53,284 nt of DNA, taken from the NCBI RefSeq assembly GCF_900198605.1, contig NZ_FZPJ01000002.1, positions 1 through 53,284 on the forward strand, given 5' to 3'. This document shows positions 7,724-15,686 of the stretch, piece by piece. Each line of letters opens with the position of its first letter. Position 1 is the first letter of the stretch. The notes under the pieces were generated by a model. That model had not been told where the DNA came from. It saw only the letters and a list, made by a program, of their open reading frames with translations, and did no database searches. This DNA comes from Helicobacter mesocricetorum (GTDB taxonomy: Bacteria > Campylobacterota > Campylobacteria > Campylobacterales > Helicobacteraceae). The position numbers and the translations under genes were made by a program.

Positions 7724-9067
7724 ATGTATTTTGTGGATTCAAAGGGTAGATATGCTTCTTATGTTAGCGGAGTTACATTTTCAGAAAATACCCAAAAAAA
7801 TTGGGCTAGTAGGAATGATGAGAATAGACGAATAAGCACAACTGCCTCGCAAGATGCTTATTTCAAAAAGCAACAATTAATTCAAGAAGCAATCAAGCAA
7901 CTTCAACAAAATGGTGTTGTTTCAGAGGATATTGCTAAAGAAATTGATGTAGAATCCTTAAAGAAAAGTTTAGAACATAATTCTTCAGGAGAGAGTGAAG
8001 CAAGTTCTATTGCAGAATCTATTGCAGGATATTTTGGAGATAATCAAGAAGTATCTAAAAATAATTTGTCTAATGCTAAAAATTTTGCACTTGAAGCAAA
8101 ATTAAAAAATGAATTTGCTATTTTAGAAGAATCCAAAACAAGGAAAATTCAAGAGGCAAAAAAACAGATTCAACAATCTACACATAATCAAGAACAAAAA
8201 AATGAGACTATCGGGACTTTTTTTGAAAAATCTTTTCTAACAACTAATGCTCTTAAGCCCCAAAATATAAGCCAAGATGTCCTAAAGGCTTATAATCCTT
8301 TGGAGGCAAAAGGTGAGGAGATTCCACAAAATGCAGTGGGTTTTGTAGATGAAGTGAGTGGAAAGACTATTCATATTCCCCTTAATGAAGAAAATATGAA
8401 ACGACTCAATGAGAAATTTGGCTCATTGCAAAAAGCAAGTGATTATGTGAAAGGTTGGTATTATGATGCTGCTTATAAGGTGGGTTATTTAAGTGGCGAT
8501 AGCAATGGAGATGGGAACATTAGCGTGGATGAGGGAATCCATTTAAAAAGCCTTGTTTCTCTTATAGATTCGCAATATTATTCTATCGCACAGAGCATAC
8601 CAGCAGGAGAAGAACAACAAAAAAAGTTTTTAGAACAAGTAGGCTTTATTGATAATCTAGCAGATTTTATTAATCATTCTATTGCTCAAGATGCTAATTT
8701 AGATGGGGATTTAAATCTTAAAGAGGTAATGAGGAATGATAATGAAATTATGTTATTTGCTACTAAAAATTTGCAAACCTTAGAGATTACTGATATTTTT
8801 GTCATAAAACATTTTAATTTTTCATCAGGAGGTTTTAGTTTTGATGATTTTCTTTTAAATCTCCTTGGGAGTAATCAAAGCAATACTGATACCAATGGAA
8901 AAAAAGATATAGGTTTAGAATCTATCAAGCCAGATGAGGTTGGCGTATGGATAAATAGCGTTAAAAAGTCTAATGATAAGAGATTTTTAGATTCCTTAAG
9001 TAATGAAGAGCGAGGGAAATTATTAAAAACAGATGTAATTTTAGGGAATTTATTAAAGAGCAGTTGA
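7724..9067 (+). CDS. EF-hand protein of unknown function, probably RpoN-dependent
   Basis: I do not recognise this 447-residue protein. It has two canonical 12-residue EF-hand loops: D259-E270 (DSNGDGNISVDE) and D323-E334 (DANLDGDLNLKE), so it should bind calcium. Residues 45-165 are helical, charged and Gln/Lys/Glu-rich, possibly coiled coil. There is no Sec signal peptide and no transmembrane segment. The N-terminus is polar and Ser/Asn-rich. AGGAGA precedes the ATG and a sigma-54 promoter match lies upstream, so it may be made with the flagellum and could be a flagellum-exported or motility-linked protein (inference). It is monocistronic, ending at a bidirectional terminator. Confidence 0.8.
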   Translation: MYFVDSKGRYASYVSGVTFSENTQKNWASRNDENRRISTTASQDAYFKKQQLIQEAIKQLQQNGVVSEDIAKEIDVESLKKSLEHNSSGESEASSIAESIAGYFGDNQEVSKNNLSNAKNFALEAKLKNEFAILEESKTRKIQEAKKQIQQSTHNQEQKNETIGTFFEKSFLTTNALKPQNISQDVLKAYNPLEAKGEEIPQNAVGFVDEVSGKTIHIPLNEENMKRLNEKFGSLQKASDYVKGWYYDAAYKVGYLSGDSNGDGNISVDEGIHLKSLVSLIDSQYYSIAQSIPAGEEQQKKFLEQVGFIDNLADFINHSIAQDANLDGDLNLKEVMRNDNEIMLFATKNLQTLEITDIFVIKHFNFSSGGFSFDDFLLNLLGSNQSNTDTNGKKDIGLESIKPDEVGVWINSVKKSNDKRFLDSLSNEERGKLLKTDVILGNLLKSS

Positions 9068-9134
9068 TTGGATTATAAAACTTTGGTCTTAGAAATTATA
9101 GTATTTTTGTTGATAATGGGAATTTTGGTGCTTT

Positions 9135-9169
9135 ATAAAAGAAAGTTGAGGGATTAGACTTTCTTTTAT
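9135..9169. terminator. Bidirectional terminator
   Basis: A perfect 12-bp inverted repeat (9135-9146 and 9158-9169) with an 11-nt loop sits between two convergent genes. The arms are A-rich and T-rich (AAAAGAAAGT / ACTTTCTTTT), so either strand ends in a T-run after a hairpin. Confidence 0.8.
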
Positions 9170-9739
9170 TTATCGCACAATATAGGCTTTGATAATTTTT
9201 TGTTCTTTTAGTGGTTTATCTTGTGTATTAGTTGGAGTGTATTCTATTTTTCTTAGTGTCTTGAAGCTTTCTTCTTTATTGGTTTCGCTAATTTCCCCAA
9301 AAATAGTATGTAGCCCATTTAAATGGGGAGTTCTTGTCGTGGTAATAAAAAATTGACTACCATTGGTGTTAGCCCCTGCATTTGCCATAGCAAGTATTCC
9401 TGCTCTATCAAAGGCGTAACCTTGGACAATCTCATCTTCAAAGTCTTCTCCCCAAATGGATTCTCCTCCTCTTCCAGTCCCTGTTGGATCGCCACCTTGA
9501 ATCATAAATTTACGAATGGTGCGATGGAAAATAGTCCCATTATAATATCCATTGTTGATATGGGTTATAAAGTTTTCCACAGCTTTAGGTGCAACTTGTG
9601 GGAATAAATCTAAGGTAATTTTTCCAGCTGTGGTTTCTAAAACTGCTTGGATTTTTTTAGAATCTTCTGCATTAAGAAAATATCCTAAAAGTATAATGAT
9701 AGATAGTGTTTTAAATAAAAAGAGAATTGACGCTTTCAT
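9170..9739 (-). CDS. ppiA: Exported cyclophilin-type peptidyl-prolyl isomerase
   Basis: The protein has 189 residues from ATG 9739, supported by AGAAGGA upstream. It starts with a signal peptide ('MKASILFLFKTLSIIILLG', cleavage near LNAEDS), so it should act in the periplasm on folding of exported proteins. The cyclophilin core is clear: 'FHRTIRKFMIQGGDPTGTG' with the active-site Arg and Phe, then 'ANAGANTNGSQFFI' and 'LNGLHTIFGE'. It overlaps the end of prs by 29 bp and is probably co-transcribed with it. An upstream start at 9769 would add ten residues before the signal peptide and is less likely. Confidence 0.92.
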   Translation of the reverse strand: MKASILFLFKTLSIIILLGYFLNAEDSKKIQAVLETTAGKITLDLFPQVAPKAVENFITHINNGYYNGTIFHRTIRKFMIQGGDPTGTGRGGESIWGEDFEDEIVQGYAFDRAGILAMANAGANTNGSQFFITTTRTPHLNGLHTIFGEISETNKEESFKTLRKIEYTPTNTQDKPLKEQKIIKAYIVR

Positions 9740-10640
9740 TTTTATTAATCCTTCTAATAACTTCTGCAAATAAAGGAGCCACGCTTAAAACTTTGATTTT
9801 AGGAGAGGCTATTTTAAGTGGAATAGTATCTGTAACAATTACTTCATCGATTTGACTTTTTTCAATTTTTTCATAAGCTTGACCGCTAAAGACAGCGTGA
9901 GTTCCTAGCGCAATTACGCTAGTTGCTCCTTTTTCTTTGAAGGCTGAAGCGGCTTTTACCATTGTTCCAGCTGTATCAATAATATCATCAATTAAAATAA
10001 CATTTTTGTCTTTTACATTCCCAATTACATTCATTACTTCACTCTCATTAGCCTTTTCTCTACGTTTATCAATAAGGACAATTTCTAATCCTAAGAGTTT
10101 AGCAAAATATCTAGCCCTTGCAACTCCTCCTATATCGGGACTTGCGATAATGGCATTTTGAAGATTTTTAGAAAGGATATATTCTTGGAAGATTACAGAA
10201 CCATAAAGATTATCTACGGGAATATCGAAGAATCCTTGTATCTGACCGGCGTGTAAATCCATAGTAACAAGTCTTGTAATACCTGCTCTTTGGAGTAAAT
10301 CAGCGACTAATTTTGCAGTGATTGGAACTCTAGGGGCTGCTTTTCTATCTTGTCTTGCATAGCCAAAATAAGGCATAATTACATTGATACAATTCACAGA
10401 GCTTCTTTTTAAGGCATCAATAATAATAAAAAGCTCCATTAAATTATCATTTGTCGGGGCGCAAGTTGGTTGGATTACAAATACATCTTTTCCTCTAACG
10501 CTTTCACAGAGCCTTATACTAATCTCTCCATCACTAAAGCGACTAATTTCAGCTTCTGCTAATTTCATATTTAAATTGTCTGCAACATCTTTGGAGAAGC
10601 TAGGATGTGCGCTTCCTGTAAAAATTTTAAAATCTTGCAT
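9711..10640 (-). CDS. prs: Ribose-phosphate pyrophosphokinase
   Basis: The enzyme makes PRPP from ribose 5-phosphate and ATP, feeding purine, pyrimidine, His and Trp synthesis. At 309 residues it is full length. Markers are the N-terminal 'KIFTGSAHPSFSKDVA', the ATP/metal site 'DRKAAPRVPITAKL' and 'TMDLHAGQIQGFFDIPVDN', and the PRPP-binding loop 'VILIDDIIDTAGTM'. A TATAAT -10 box lies at 10672-10677 on the minus strand. Confidence 0.97.
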   Translation of the reverse strand: MQDFKIFTGSAHPSFSKDVADNLNMKLAEAEISRFSDGEISIRLCESVRGKDVFVIQPTCAPTNDNLMELFIIIDALKRSSVNCINVIMPYFGYARQDRKAAPRVPITAKLVADLLQRAGITRLVTMDLHAGQIQGFFDIPVDNLYGSVIFQEYILSKNLQNAIIASPDIGGVARARYFAKLLGLEIVLIDKRREKANESEVMNVIGNVKDKNVILIDDIIDTAGTMVKAASAFKEKGATSVIALGTHAVFSGQAYEKIEKSQIDEVIVTDTIPLKIASPKIKVLSVAPLFAEVIRRINKNESVNSLFI

Positions 10641-10671
10641 AAAATGCCTTTTTAAGAGAAATAAAAAAATA

Positions 10672-10677
10672 ATTATA
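10672..10677 (-). promoter_or_regulatory. -10 box for prs
   Basis: The minus strand reads TATAAT, 32 bp upstream of the prs start codon. The surrounding region is AT-rich and there is no other gene between prs and hemL. Confidence 0.5.
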
Positions 10678-10739
10678 GACTTTTAAAACTTTGAAAAGTG
10701 AAAAAATAAAATTATTTGTGAAGATTTTTAAAATTAGTG

Positions 10740-10745
10740 TATGAT
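10740..10745 (+). promoter_or_regulatory. Candidate -10 box for hemL
   Basis: TATGAT directly preceded by TG lies 25 bp before the hemL ATG at 10770. The leader would be very short, about 18 nt. Confidence 0.4.
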
Positions 10746-10769
10746 TAGGTATTTAATAAGGCGAAAAAT

Positions 10770-12089
10770 ATGGAATCTTTGAATAATTTAAATAGCATTA
10801 ATGATTTTAATGAGGCAAAGCAAGTTATTGCAGGTGGTGTCAATTCTCCTGTAAGGGCTTTTAAGAGTGTTGGTGGGACTCCCCCTTTTATAAGAGAAGG
10901 AAAAGGGGCTTATTTGATAGATGAAGATGGGAATAAATATATTGATTTTGTGCAAAGTTGGGGTACATTAATTTTTGGTCATAGTGATAAAGATATAGAA
11001 GAAGCGGTTTTACATACTCTTAAAAGAGGACTTTCTTTTGGCGCTCCAACTATTTTAGAGACAGCTTTAGCTAAAGAGATAATTTCTCTTTATGAGGGGA
11101 TTGACAAAATTCGCTTTGTTTCTAGTGGGACAGAAGCAACAATGAGTGCTATTAGGCTTGCTAGGGCATATACTAAAAAAGATGATATTATTAAGTTTGA
11201 TGGTTGTTATCACGGACATAGTGATTCTTTGCTTGTTAGTGCAGGAAGTGGGTTAGCAACTTTTGGTAATCCTAGCTCTCTTGGTGTGCCAAAGGATTTT
11301 ATTGGGCATACTTTAGTGGCACATTATAATGATTTAACAAGTGTTGAGCTATGTATCAAGGAAAGTCAAAAAAATGGCAATGGTGTTGCTTGTATCATCA
11401 TAGAGCCTATAGCTGGAAATATGGGCTTAGTGCCTGCTACACAAGAATTTTTAAAGGATTTAAGAGAGCTTTGTAACCAACATAATATTGTTTTAATTAT
11501 GGATGAAGTGATGAGTGGATTTAGAGCTGCCCTTAATGGATCACAAAACTTTTATGAAGTTTATGGTGATTTGGTAACTTTTGGAAAAGTTATTGGGGGT
11601 GGAATGCCTGTGGGTGCTTTTGGTGGTATTGAAGAGATAATGAGTTTGTTATCACCTAATGGAGCTGTCTATCAAGCAGGAACATTAAGTGGTAATCCTG
11701 TTGCAATGAGTGCAGGATTGGCAACCTTAGAAAAGTTAAAACAAAATCCAAAAATTTATCAACAGCTAGAATCTTTGGCTTTGCAGCTTACAGAGGGGCT
11801 AAAAAATATTGCCCAAGAGTTTGGTGTTCCCTTGCAAACTTGTGTGAGAGGGAGTATGTTTGGAGTTTTTTTTAATGAAAATCCTGTGAATGACTTTAAA
11901 GACGCACAAAAAAGTGATACAGAAATGTTTGCAAAATTTCATCAAGGAATGTTGCAAAAAGGGGTTTATTTAGCACCTTCTCAATTTGAAAGTGGATTTA
12001 TTTGCTCTTGTATGGATGAGGGCTTAATTAAAAGTGTGTTAGAGCGAGCAAGAGAGGTGATTTTGGAGATTACCAATTATGAAAGATGA
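10770..12089 (+). CDS. hemL: Glutamate-1-semialdehyde 2,1-aminomutase
   Basis: This PLP enzyme turns glutamate-1-semialdehyde into 5-aminolevulinate in C5-pathway tetrapyrrole synthesis. It has 439 residues, full length. Seen: '[19 protein letters not shown]' near the N-terminus, '[19 protein letters not shown]', '[10 protein letters not shown]' and '[17 protein letters not shown]', whose Lys is the PLP-binding residue. Its stop overlaps the next gene by 11 bp, so the three genes 10770-12874 likely form one operon. Confidence 0.97.
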   Translation: MESLNNLNSINDFNEAKQVIAGGVNSPVRAFKSVGGTPPFIREGKGAYLIDEDGNKYIDFVQSWGTLIFGHSDKDIEEAVLHTLKRGLSFGAPTILETALAKEIISLYEGIDKIRFVSSGTEATMSAIRLARAYTKKDDIIKFDGCYHGHSDSLLVSAGSGLATFGNPSSLGVPKDFIGHTLVAHYNDLTSVELCIKESQKNGNGVACIIIEPIAGNMGLVPATQEFLKDLRELCNQHNIVLIMDEVMSGFRAALNGSQNFYEVYGDLVTFGKVIGGGMPVGAFGGIEEIMSLLSPNGAVYQAGTLSGNPVAMSAGLATLEKLKQNPKIYQQLESLALQLTEGLKNIAQEFGVPLQTCVRGSMFGVFFNENPVNDFKDAQKSDTEMFAKFHQGMLQKGVYLAPSQFESGFICSCMDEGLIKSVLERAREVILEITNYER

Positions 12090-12390
12090 GGAAAAAAGAT
12101 TAGAAAATCCACCAAAATATAAGGACGCACTCTTGGCTTATTCTAATGCTACGCTTGGAATCTCTATGGTAGTTGCGGTTTTAATAGGGATTGGAGTAGG
12201 TTATGGTTTAGAGTGGCTTTTTGGGTATGCTTGGTTGTTTTGGTTGGGTGTGGTTTGGGGTATTTTAGCGGCTATTTTAAATGTTTATAAAGCCTATAAA
12301 ATGCAAAAAAAGGAGTTAGAAGCTTTAAGCAAAGACCCTAAATATGCTTATCAAAAACCTCAGGAATGGGAAGAAGATGAGGATAATTAG
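12079..12390 (+). CDS. AtpZ/AtpI-like small membrane protein
   Basis: The protein has 103 residues and two transmembrane segments (about residues 27-48 and 51-70) with the family pattern '[19 protein letters not shown]' and a short turn, as in the AtpI/AtpZ group linked to F-type ATPase assembly or Mg2+ handling. The ends are charged. Here it is far from the atp operon and follows hemL with an 11-bp overlap. The family is likely; the exact role is not shown. Confidence 0.75.
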   Translation: MKDEEKRLENPPKYKDALLAYSNATLGISMVVAVLIGIGVGYGLEWLFGYAWLFWLGVVWGILAAILNVYKAYKMQKKELEALSKDPKYAYQKPQEWEEDEDN

Positions 12391-12874
12391 TGTTTTATTG
12401 GTAGGTATTTTATTTTTAAGTATTTATCTTTTTTTGGGGCAGAGATTTGCTTGGAATTTTATTTTTGCCTTTATATCCTTTTGTGGCATTGTTTTTGCAG
12501 TATTTTTTACCCAAAAGAAAAAAATTTCACAATTAATGGCTAATGCGACGCAAGAGGAATTAGAATCTTTGGCAATGTTTTATCAAGAAAAAGATGTAAA
12601 AGAGGATGAAATTTGGAGAGAGGAAGGTGATTTTTCTTTAAAGCAGGAGAGAGGGAAAAGTGAATATAAAGCTTTTTGGAAAAATTTTGATAAAAACTCT
12701 AATAGAGTAGGGATTAAAATGTTTTTTATGCCTTTTAGGCTATTAGCTTATGCTTTTTTAGTGCTTGGGTTTTTTATTTTATTAAAGCAAGATTATCTTG
12801 ATATTCTTGGATTTTTTAGTGGGCTAGTAGTTGCTAATATTATGATTGTGGGTTTTTATTTTTTGAAGATGTAA
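12377..12874 (+). CDS. Conserved membrane protein of unknown function
   Basis: The protein has 165 residues from ATG 12377, which overlaps the upstream gene by 14 bp. Two N-terminal hydrophobic segments (about residues 4-22 and 24-43) and two C-terminal ones (about 115-135 and 140-160) flank a charged cytoplasmic region. I do not recognise a family. Its position after the AtpZ-like gene suggests joint expression. A start at 12344 would add 11 polar residues and is less likely. Confidence 0.75.
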   Translation: MRIISVLLVGILFLSIYLFLGQRFAWNFIFAFISFCGIVFAVFFTQKKKISQLMANATQEELESLAMFYQEKDVKEDEIWREEGDFSLKQERGKSEYKAFWKNFDKNSNRVGIKMFFMPFRLLAYAFLVLGFFILLKQDYLDILGFFSGLVVANIMIVGFYFLKM

Positions 12875-12887
12875 ATTAATGAAGTAA

Positions 12888-12909
12888 AATCAAGACTAGA
12901 GTCTTGATT
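12888..12909 (-). terminator. Hairpin at the end of rpsU
   Basis: A 10-bp inverted repeat (AATCAAGACT / AGTCTTGATT) spans the rpsU stop codon. On the minus strand it is followed by TTTTAC, a modest T-run. It may also end the converging hemL operon. Confidence 0.55.
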
Positions 12910-13108
12910 CATAACGTCTTAGCATATAAAGACGTTTTAACATTTTTTTGCGTGCGCTTATTTTTTGTTTTTTACGCTTTTCTGTTTTGGGTTCGAAGAA
13001 TCTCCTTGCTCTGCTTTCTGTTACGACTAAGTTCCTATCGGCTTGTTTTTTAAACTTTCTATAAGCGTCATCAAAAGATTCATTTTCTCTAACTTTAATG
13101 CCCGGCAT
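12896..13108 (-). CDS. rpsU: 30S ribosomal protein S21
   Basis: The protein has 70 residues, the normal S21 size, starting '[20 protein letters not shown]' with the basic tail '[18 protein letters not shown]'. S21 sits on the 30S platform and helps mRNA selection. I chose ATG 13108 because AAGGTGGTGA precedes it and because the promoter -10 box lies inside the longer reading frame that would begin at 13153. Confidence 0.96.
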   Translation of the reverse strand: MPGIKVRENESFDDAYRKFKKQADRNLVVTESRARRFFEPKTEKRKKQKISARKKMLKRLYMLRRYESRL

Positions 13109-13143
13109 TGGTAAATCACCACCTTTTCTAAAATTTTTAGGGG

Positions 13144-13152
13144 AGTATAGCA
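13144..13152 (-). promoter_or_regulatory. Extended -10 promoter for rpsU
   Basis: The minus strand reads TGCTATACT, an extended -10 box, about 36 bp upstream of the S21 start at 13108. Confidence 0.55.
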
Positions 13153-13207
13153 TAAAATTTATAAGCTATTCTTTAATGCTAAAAACGAAGCTAAATTATT
13201 AAATATA

Positions 13208-13216
13208 TGTTAGAAT
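13208..13216 (+). promoter_or_regulatory. Extended -10 promoter for ccoG
   Basis: TGTTAGAAT is an extended -10 box, 30 bp upstream of the ATG at 13246. It argues against the alternative start at 13207. Confidence 0.55.
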
Positions 13217-13245
13217 TAAAAAACTTAATTTTAGGAAAGTGTGAT

Positions 13246-14619
13246 ATGTCTGCTAGTAAATCTAACATTGCTATTGCGCAATACTTTAAGAGACGTTATA
13301 TAATGTATGTTGTAACAACAATCATAATATTTTGTATCCCTTTTATACAAATTAATGGAAACCAAATTTTTTTACTTTCTTTTGATCGTCAGCAGTTACA
13401 TTTATTTGGCATTGTGTTTAATACGCAAGAATTTTATTTAATGCCTTTTTTGCTGATTTTAATGTTTTTAGCGATTTTTTTCTTAACTAATTTAGCGGGG
13501 CGAGTATGGTGTGGTTGGGCTTGTCCGCAAACTATTTTTAGGGTTTTATATCGTGATTTTATTGAAACAAAACTTTTGCATTTGCGTAAAAAAATGCAAA
13601 ATCGCCAGATAGAACCCGATATGAGTTTAGGATATAACCAATTTAAAAAGGGAATTGCTATTGCTTTATGGATTATTCTATCATTAGTTGCTGCGTCAAA
13701 TTTTATGTGGTATTTCGTCCCCCCAGTAGATTTTTTTGCTTATATCCAAGAGCCTTTAGAACATAAGTATTTATTAATTTTTCTCTTTGGAATCACACTT
13801 TTTTTAGTTGCGGATATTGTTTTTATTAAAGAAAATTTTTGTATTTATATTTGTCCTTATAGTCGTGTGCAAAGTGTGCTTTATGATAATGATACGATAA
13901 TGACAATGTATGATTATAAAAGAGGTGGAGTGGTCTTTAATACAGAAGGTATTAAATTATGGAAAAAGCCACCAGAGCAATCTGCAGAATGTATAGGTTG
14001 TGAGGCTTGTGTAAGGATTTGTCCTACTCATATTGATATTCGTAAAGGTATGCAATTAGAATGTATTAATTGTTTAGAATGTTCAGATGCTTGCACAAAA
14101 GTTATGGGTAAGCTTGGCAAGGAGACTTTGATTTCTTGGACTAGCCCACGAGCTATTGATATGCGTAATAAAGTGAATTATATCCGTTTTAAAACTATTG
14201 CTTATGGAGTGGCTTTAGGAATCACTTTTGTTGGGCTTTTATTTATGAGTTCTACTAAGGAGGATATGCTTTTAAACATTAACCGCAATGAGCTTTATAC
14301 GATTAGAGATAATCATCGTGTCGAGAATTCTTATATTTTTTTATTTCAAAACACTCAACGGGAAGCTTATCGGTTTTATTTTGAAGTTGAAGATAATCCC
14401 GCTATCAAAATTAAACGCCCTTCCAAGCCTTTTATGATTAAAGCTGGAGAGAAGTTTAAACAAATTGTAGTGCTTTATACCGATGAAAATCTTGCACAAG
14501 ATATGCAAAAGGATACCCATATACCTATAAAAATTAAAGCTTATACCTTAGATTCTAAAGAGTCTATTGAAATTTTTAGAGAGAGTGTATTTATTTATCC
14601 ACCCTCTAAGGGGTTTTAG
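13246..14619 (+). CDS. ccoG: Cytochrome c oxidase accessory protein CcoG (RdxA/FixG)
   Basis: This polyferredoxin-like membrane protein supports copper delivery to and assembly of cbb3-type cytochrome oxidase. It has 457 residues. Several transmembrane helices occupy the N-terminal part, including 'RVWCGWACPQTIFRVLYRDF'. The 4Fe-4S ferredoxin region holds CIGCEACVRICP and CINCLECSDAC. One more helix and a C-terminal beta domain (about residues 345-457) follow, as in FixG. The start is supported by AGGAAAG. The ccoNOQP genes are not in this window. It is followed 2 bp later by a permease gene, probably co-transcribed. Confidence 0.94.
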   Translation: MSASKSNIAIAQYFKRRYIMYVVTTIIIFCIPFIQINGNQIFLLSFDRQQLHLFGIVFNTQEFYLMPFLLILMFLAIFFLTNLAGRVWCGWACPQTIFRVLYRDFIETKLLHLRKKMQNRQIEPDMSLGYNQFKKGIAIALWIILSLVAASNFMWYFVPPVDFFAYIQEPLEHKYLLIFLFGITLFLVADIVFIKENFCIYICPYSRVQSVLYDNDTIMTMYDYKRGGVVFNTEGIKLWKKPPEQSAECIGCEACVRICPTHIDIRKGMQLECINCLECSDACTKVMGKLGKETLISWTSPRAIDMRNKVNYIRFKTIAYGVALGITFVGLLFMSSTKEDMLLNINRNELYTIRDNHRVENSYIFLFQNTQREAYRFYFEVEDNPAIKIKRPSKPFMIKAGEKFKQIVVLYTDENLAQDMQKDTHIPIKIKAYTLDSKESIEIFRESVFIYPPSKGF

Positions 14620-14621
14620 GA

Positions 14622-15686
14622 ATGACAAATAATAAAGAAAATTATTTCTTCCTTATTGCTCTTATTTTAAGTGTTTTGGCGTTACTAAAGCTCTATTCCC
14701 CCTTTTTGATGAATCTTTTAATTGCTTTTTTGCTATTTTTGGCTACACAAGGGATTTATCGAGCAATTTTTATAAAATTAAAATCCAATATTTTTTCTTC
14801 TCTTATTGTAACTTTGTCTTTACTTATTGGTTGTTTTATGCCCATTATTTATGTAATGATAAATTTAGCAGAGTTAGCTACTAATTTGGATTTGTTAAAA
14901 TTGCAAAATTTTATCACTTATATAAAAGATCAATGGATAGTGCTAAGCCATAATCTTTACGAATATTTACCAGATTTTGTGCTTAAAGAACTTAATCAAT
15001 GGATTTTAAAAGTAGATACTATTAATTGGGCAGAGATTGCCAAAAAGGGATTATCTATTTTTGCACAAGCAGGAAAAAATAGTCTATTTTTCTTGAGTGA
15101 TACTTTTTTTATTATCCTCTTTTTATTTTTCTCTTATTATTATAGTAATGTTTTAGGGAAGTATTTATTAAACCTCATTCCTCTTGAAAAAAAACAAGTC
15201 GAATCTTTGTATGATGAAGTAAGTGGAGTAATTAGCGTGGTATTTTATTCCTCTATTGTCTCTATGGTAATACAAGGAGCACTTTTTGGTTTTTTGATGT
15301 TTTTTTATGGGTATAATGCCTTATTGTTTGGAGTATTTTATGGTTTTGCATCCTTAATACCCGTTATTGGTGGGACATTGGTGTGGTTGCCCGTAGTTTT
15401 GTATGAGTTGTATTTGGGGAATATTACGAATGCTATTGTAATTATTTTGTATTCCATTTTAATCATAGCAACTTTAGCAGATAATATCATAAAGCCTTTT
15501 TTGATAGCTTTTATCAACCGTGTATTGATTAAAACACCTGTTAAAATCAATGAAATTTTAATCTTTTTTGCTATCTTTGCGGGAATTACTACTTTTGGAT
15601 TTTGGGGGATCGTCTTAGGACCTGCTATTACTGCTTTGTTTATTGCTTTATTGAGGGTTTATCAGAATATTTATCAAAAGAGCTAA
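14622..15686 (+). CDS. AI-2E family (UPF0118/PerM) transporter
   Basis: The protein has 354 residues and about eight hydrophobic segments. Characteristic stretches are the N-terminal 'LIALILSVLALLKLYSPF' and the C-terminal 'YGFASLIPVIGGTLVWLPV', 'LADNIIKPFLI' and 'GFWGIVLGPAITALF', typical of AI-2E permeases. Family members export or exchange varied substrates (autoinducer-2, Na+/H+), and the substrate here is unknown. The stop overlaps the valS stop convergently by 4 bp. Confidence 0.9.
   Translation: MTNNKENYFFLIALILSVLALLKLYSPFLMNLLIAFLLFLATQGIYRAIFIKLKSNIFSSLIVTLSLLIGCFMPIIYVMINLAELATNLDLLKLQNFITYIKDQWIVLSHNLYEYLPDFVLKELNQWILKVDTINWAEIAKKGLSIFAQAGKNSLFFLSDTFFIILFLFFSYYYSNVLGKYLLNLIPLEKKQVESLYDEVSGVISVVFYSSIVSMVIQGALFGFLMFFYGYNALLFGVFYGFASLIPVIGGTLVWLPVVLYELYLGNITNAIVIILYSILIIATLADNIIKPFLIAFINRVLIKTPVKINEILIFFAIFAGITTFGFWGIVLGPAITALFIALLRVYQNIYQKS

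Noticed and set aside
13109-13153. N-terminal extension of S21
   Set aside because: The promoter -10 box lies inside it, and the shorter form has the normal family length and a strong ribosome site.
13207-13245. 13-residue N-terminal extension of CcoG
   Set aside because: The extended -10 box at 13208-13216 falls within it.
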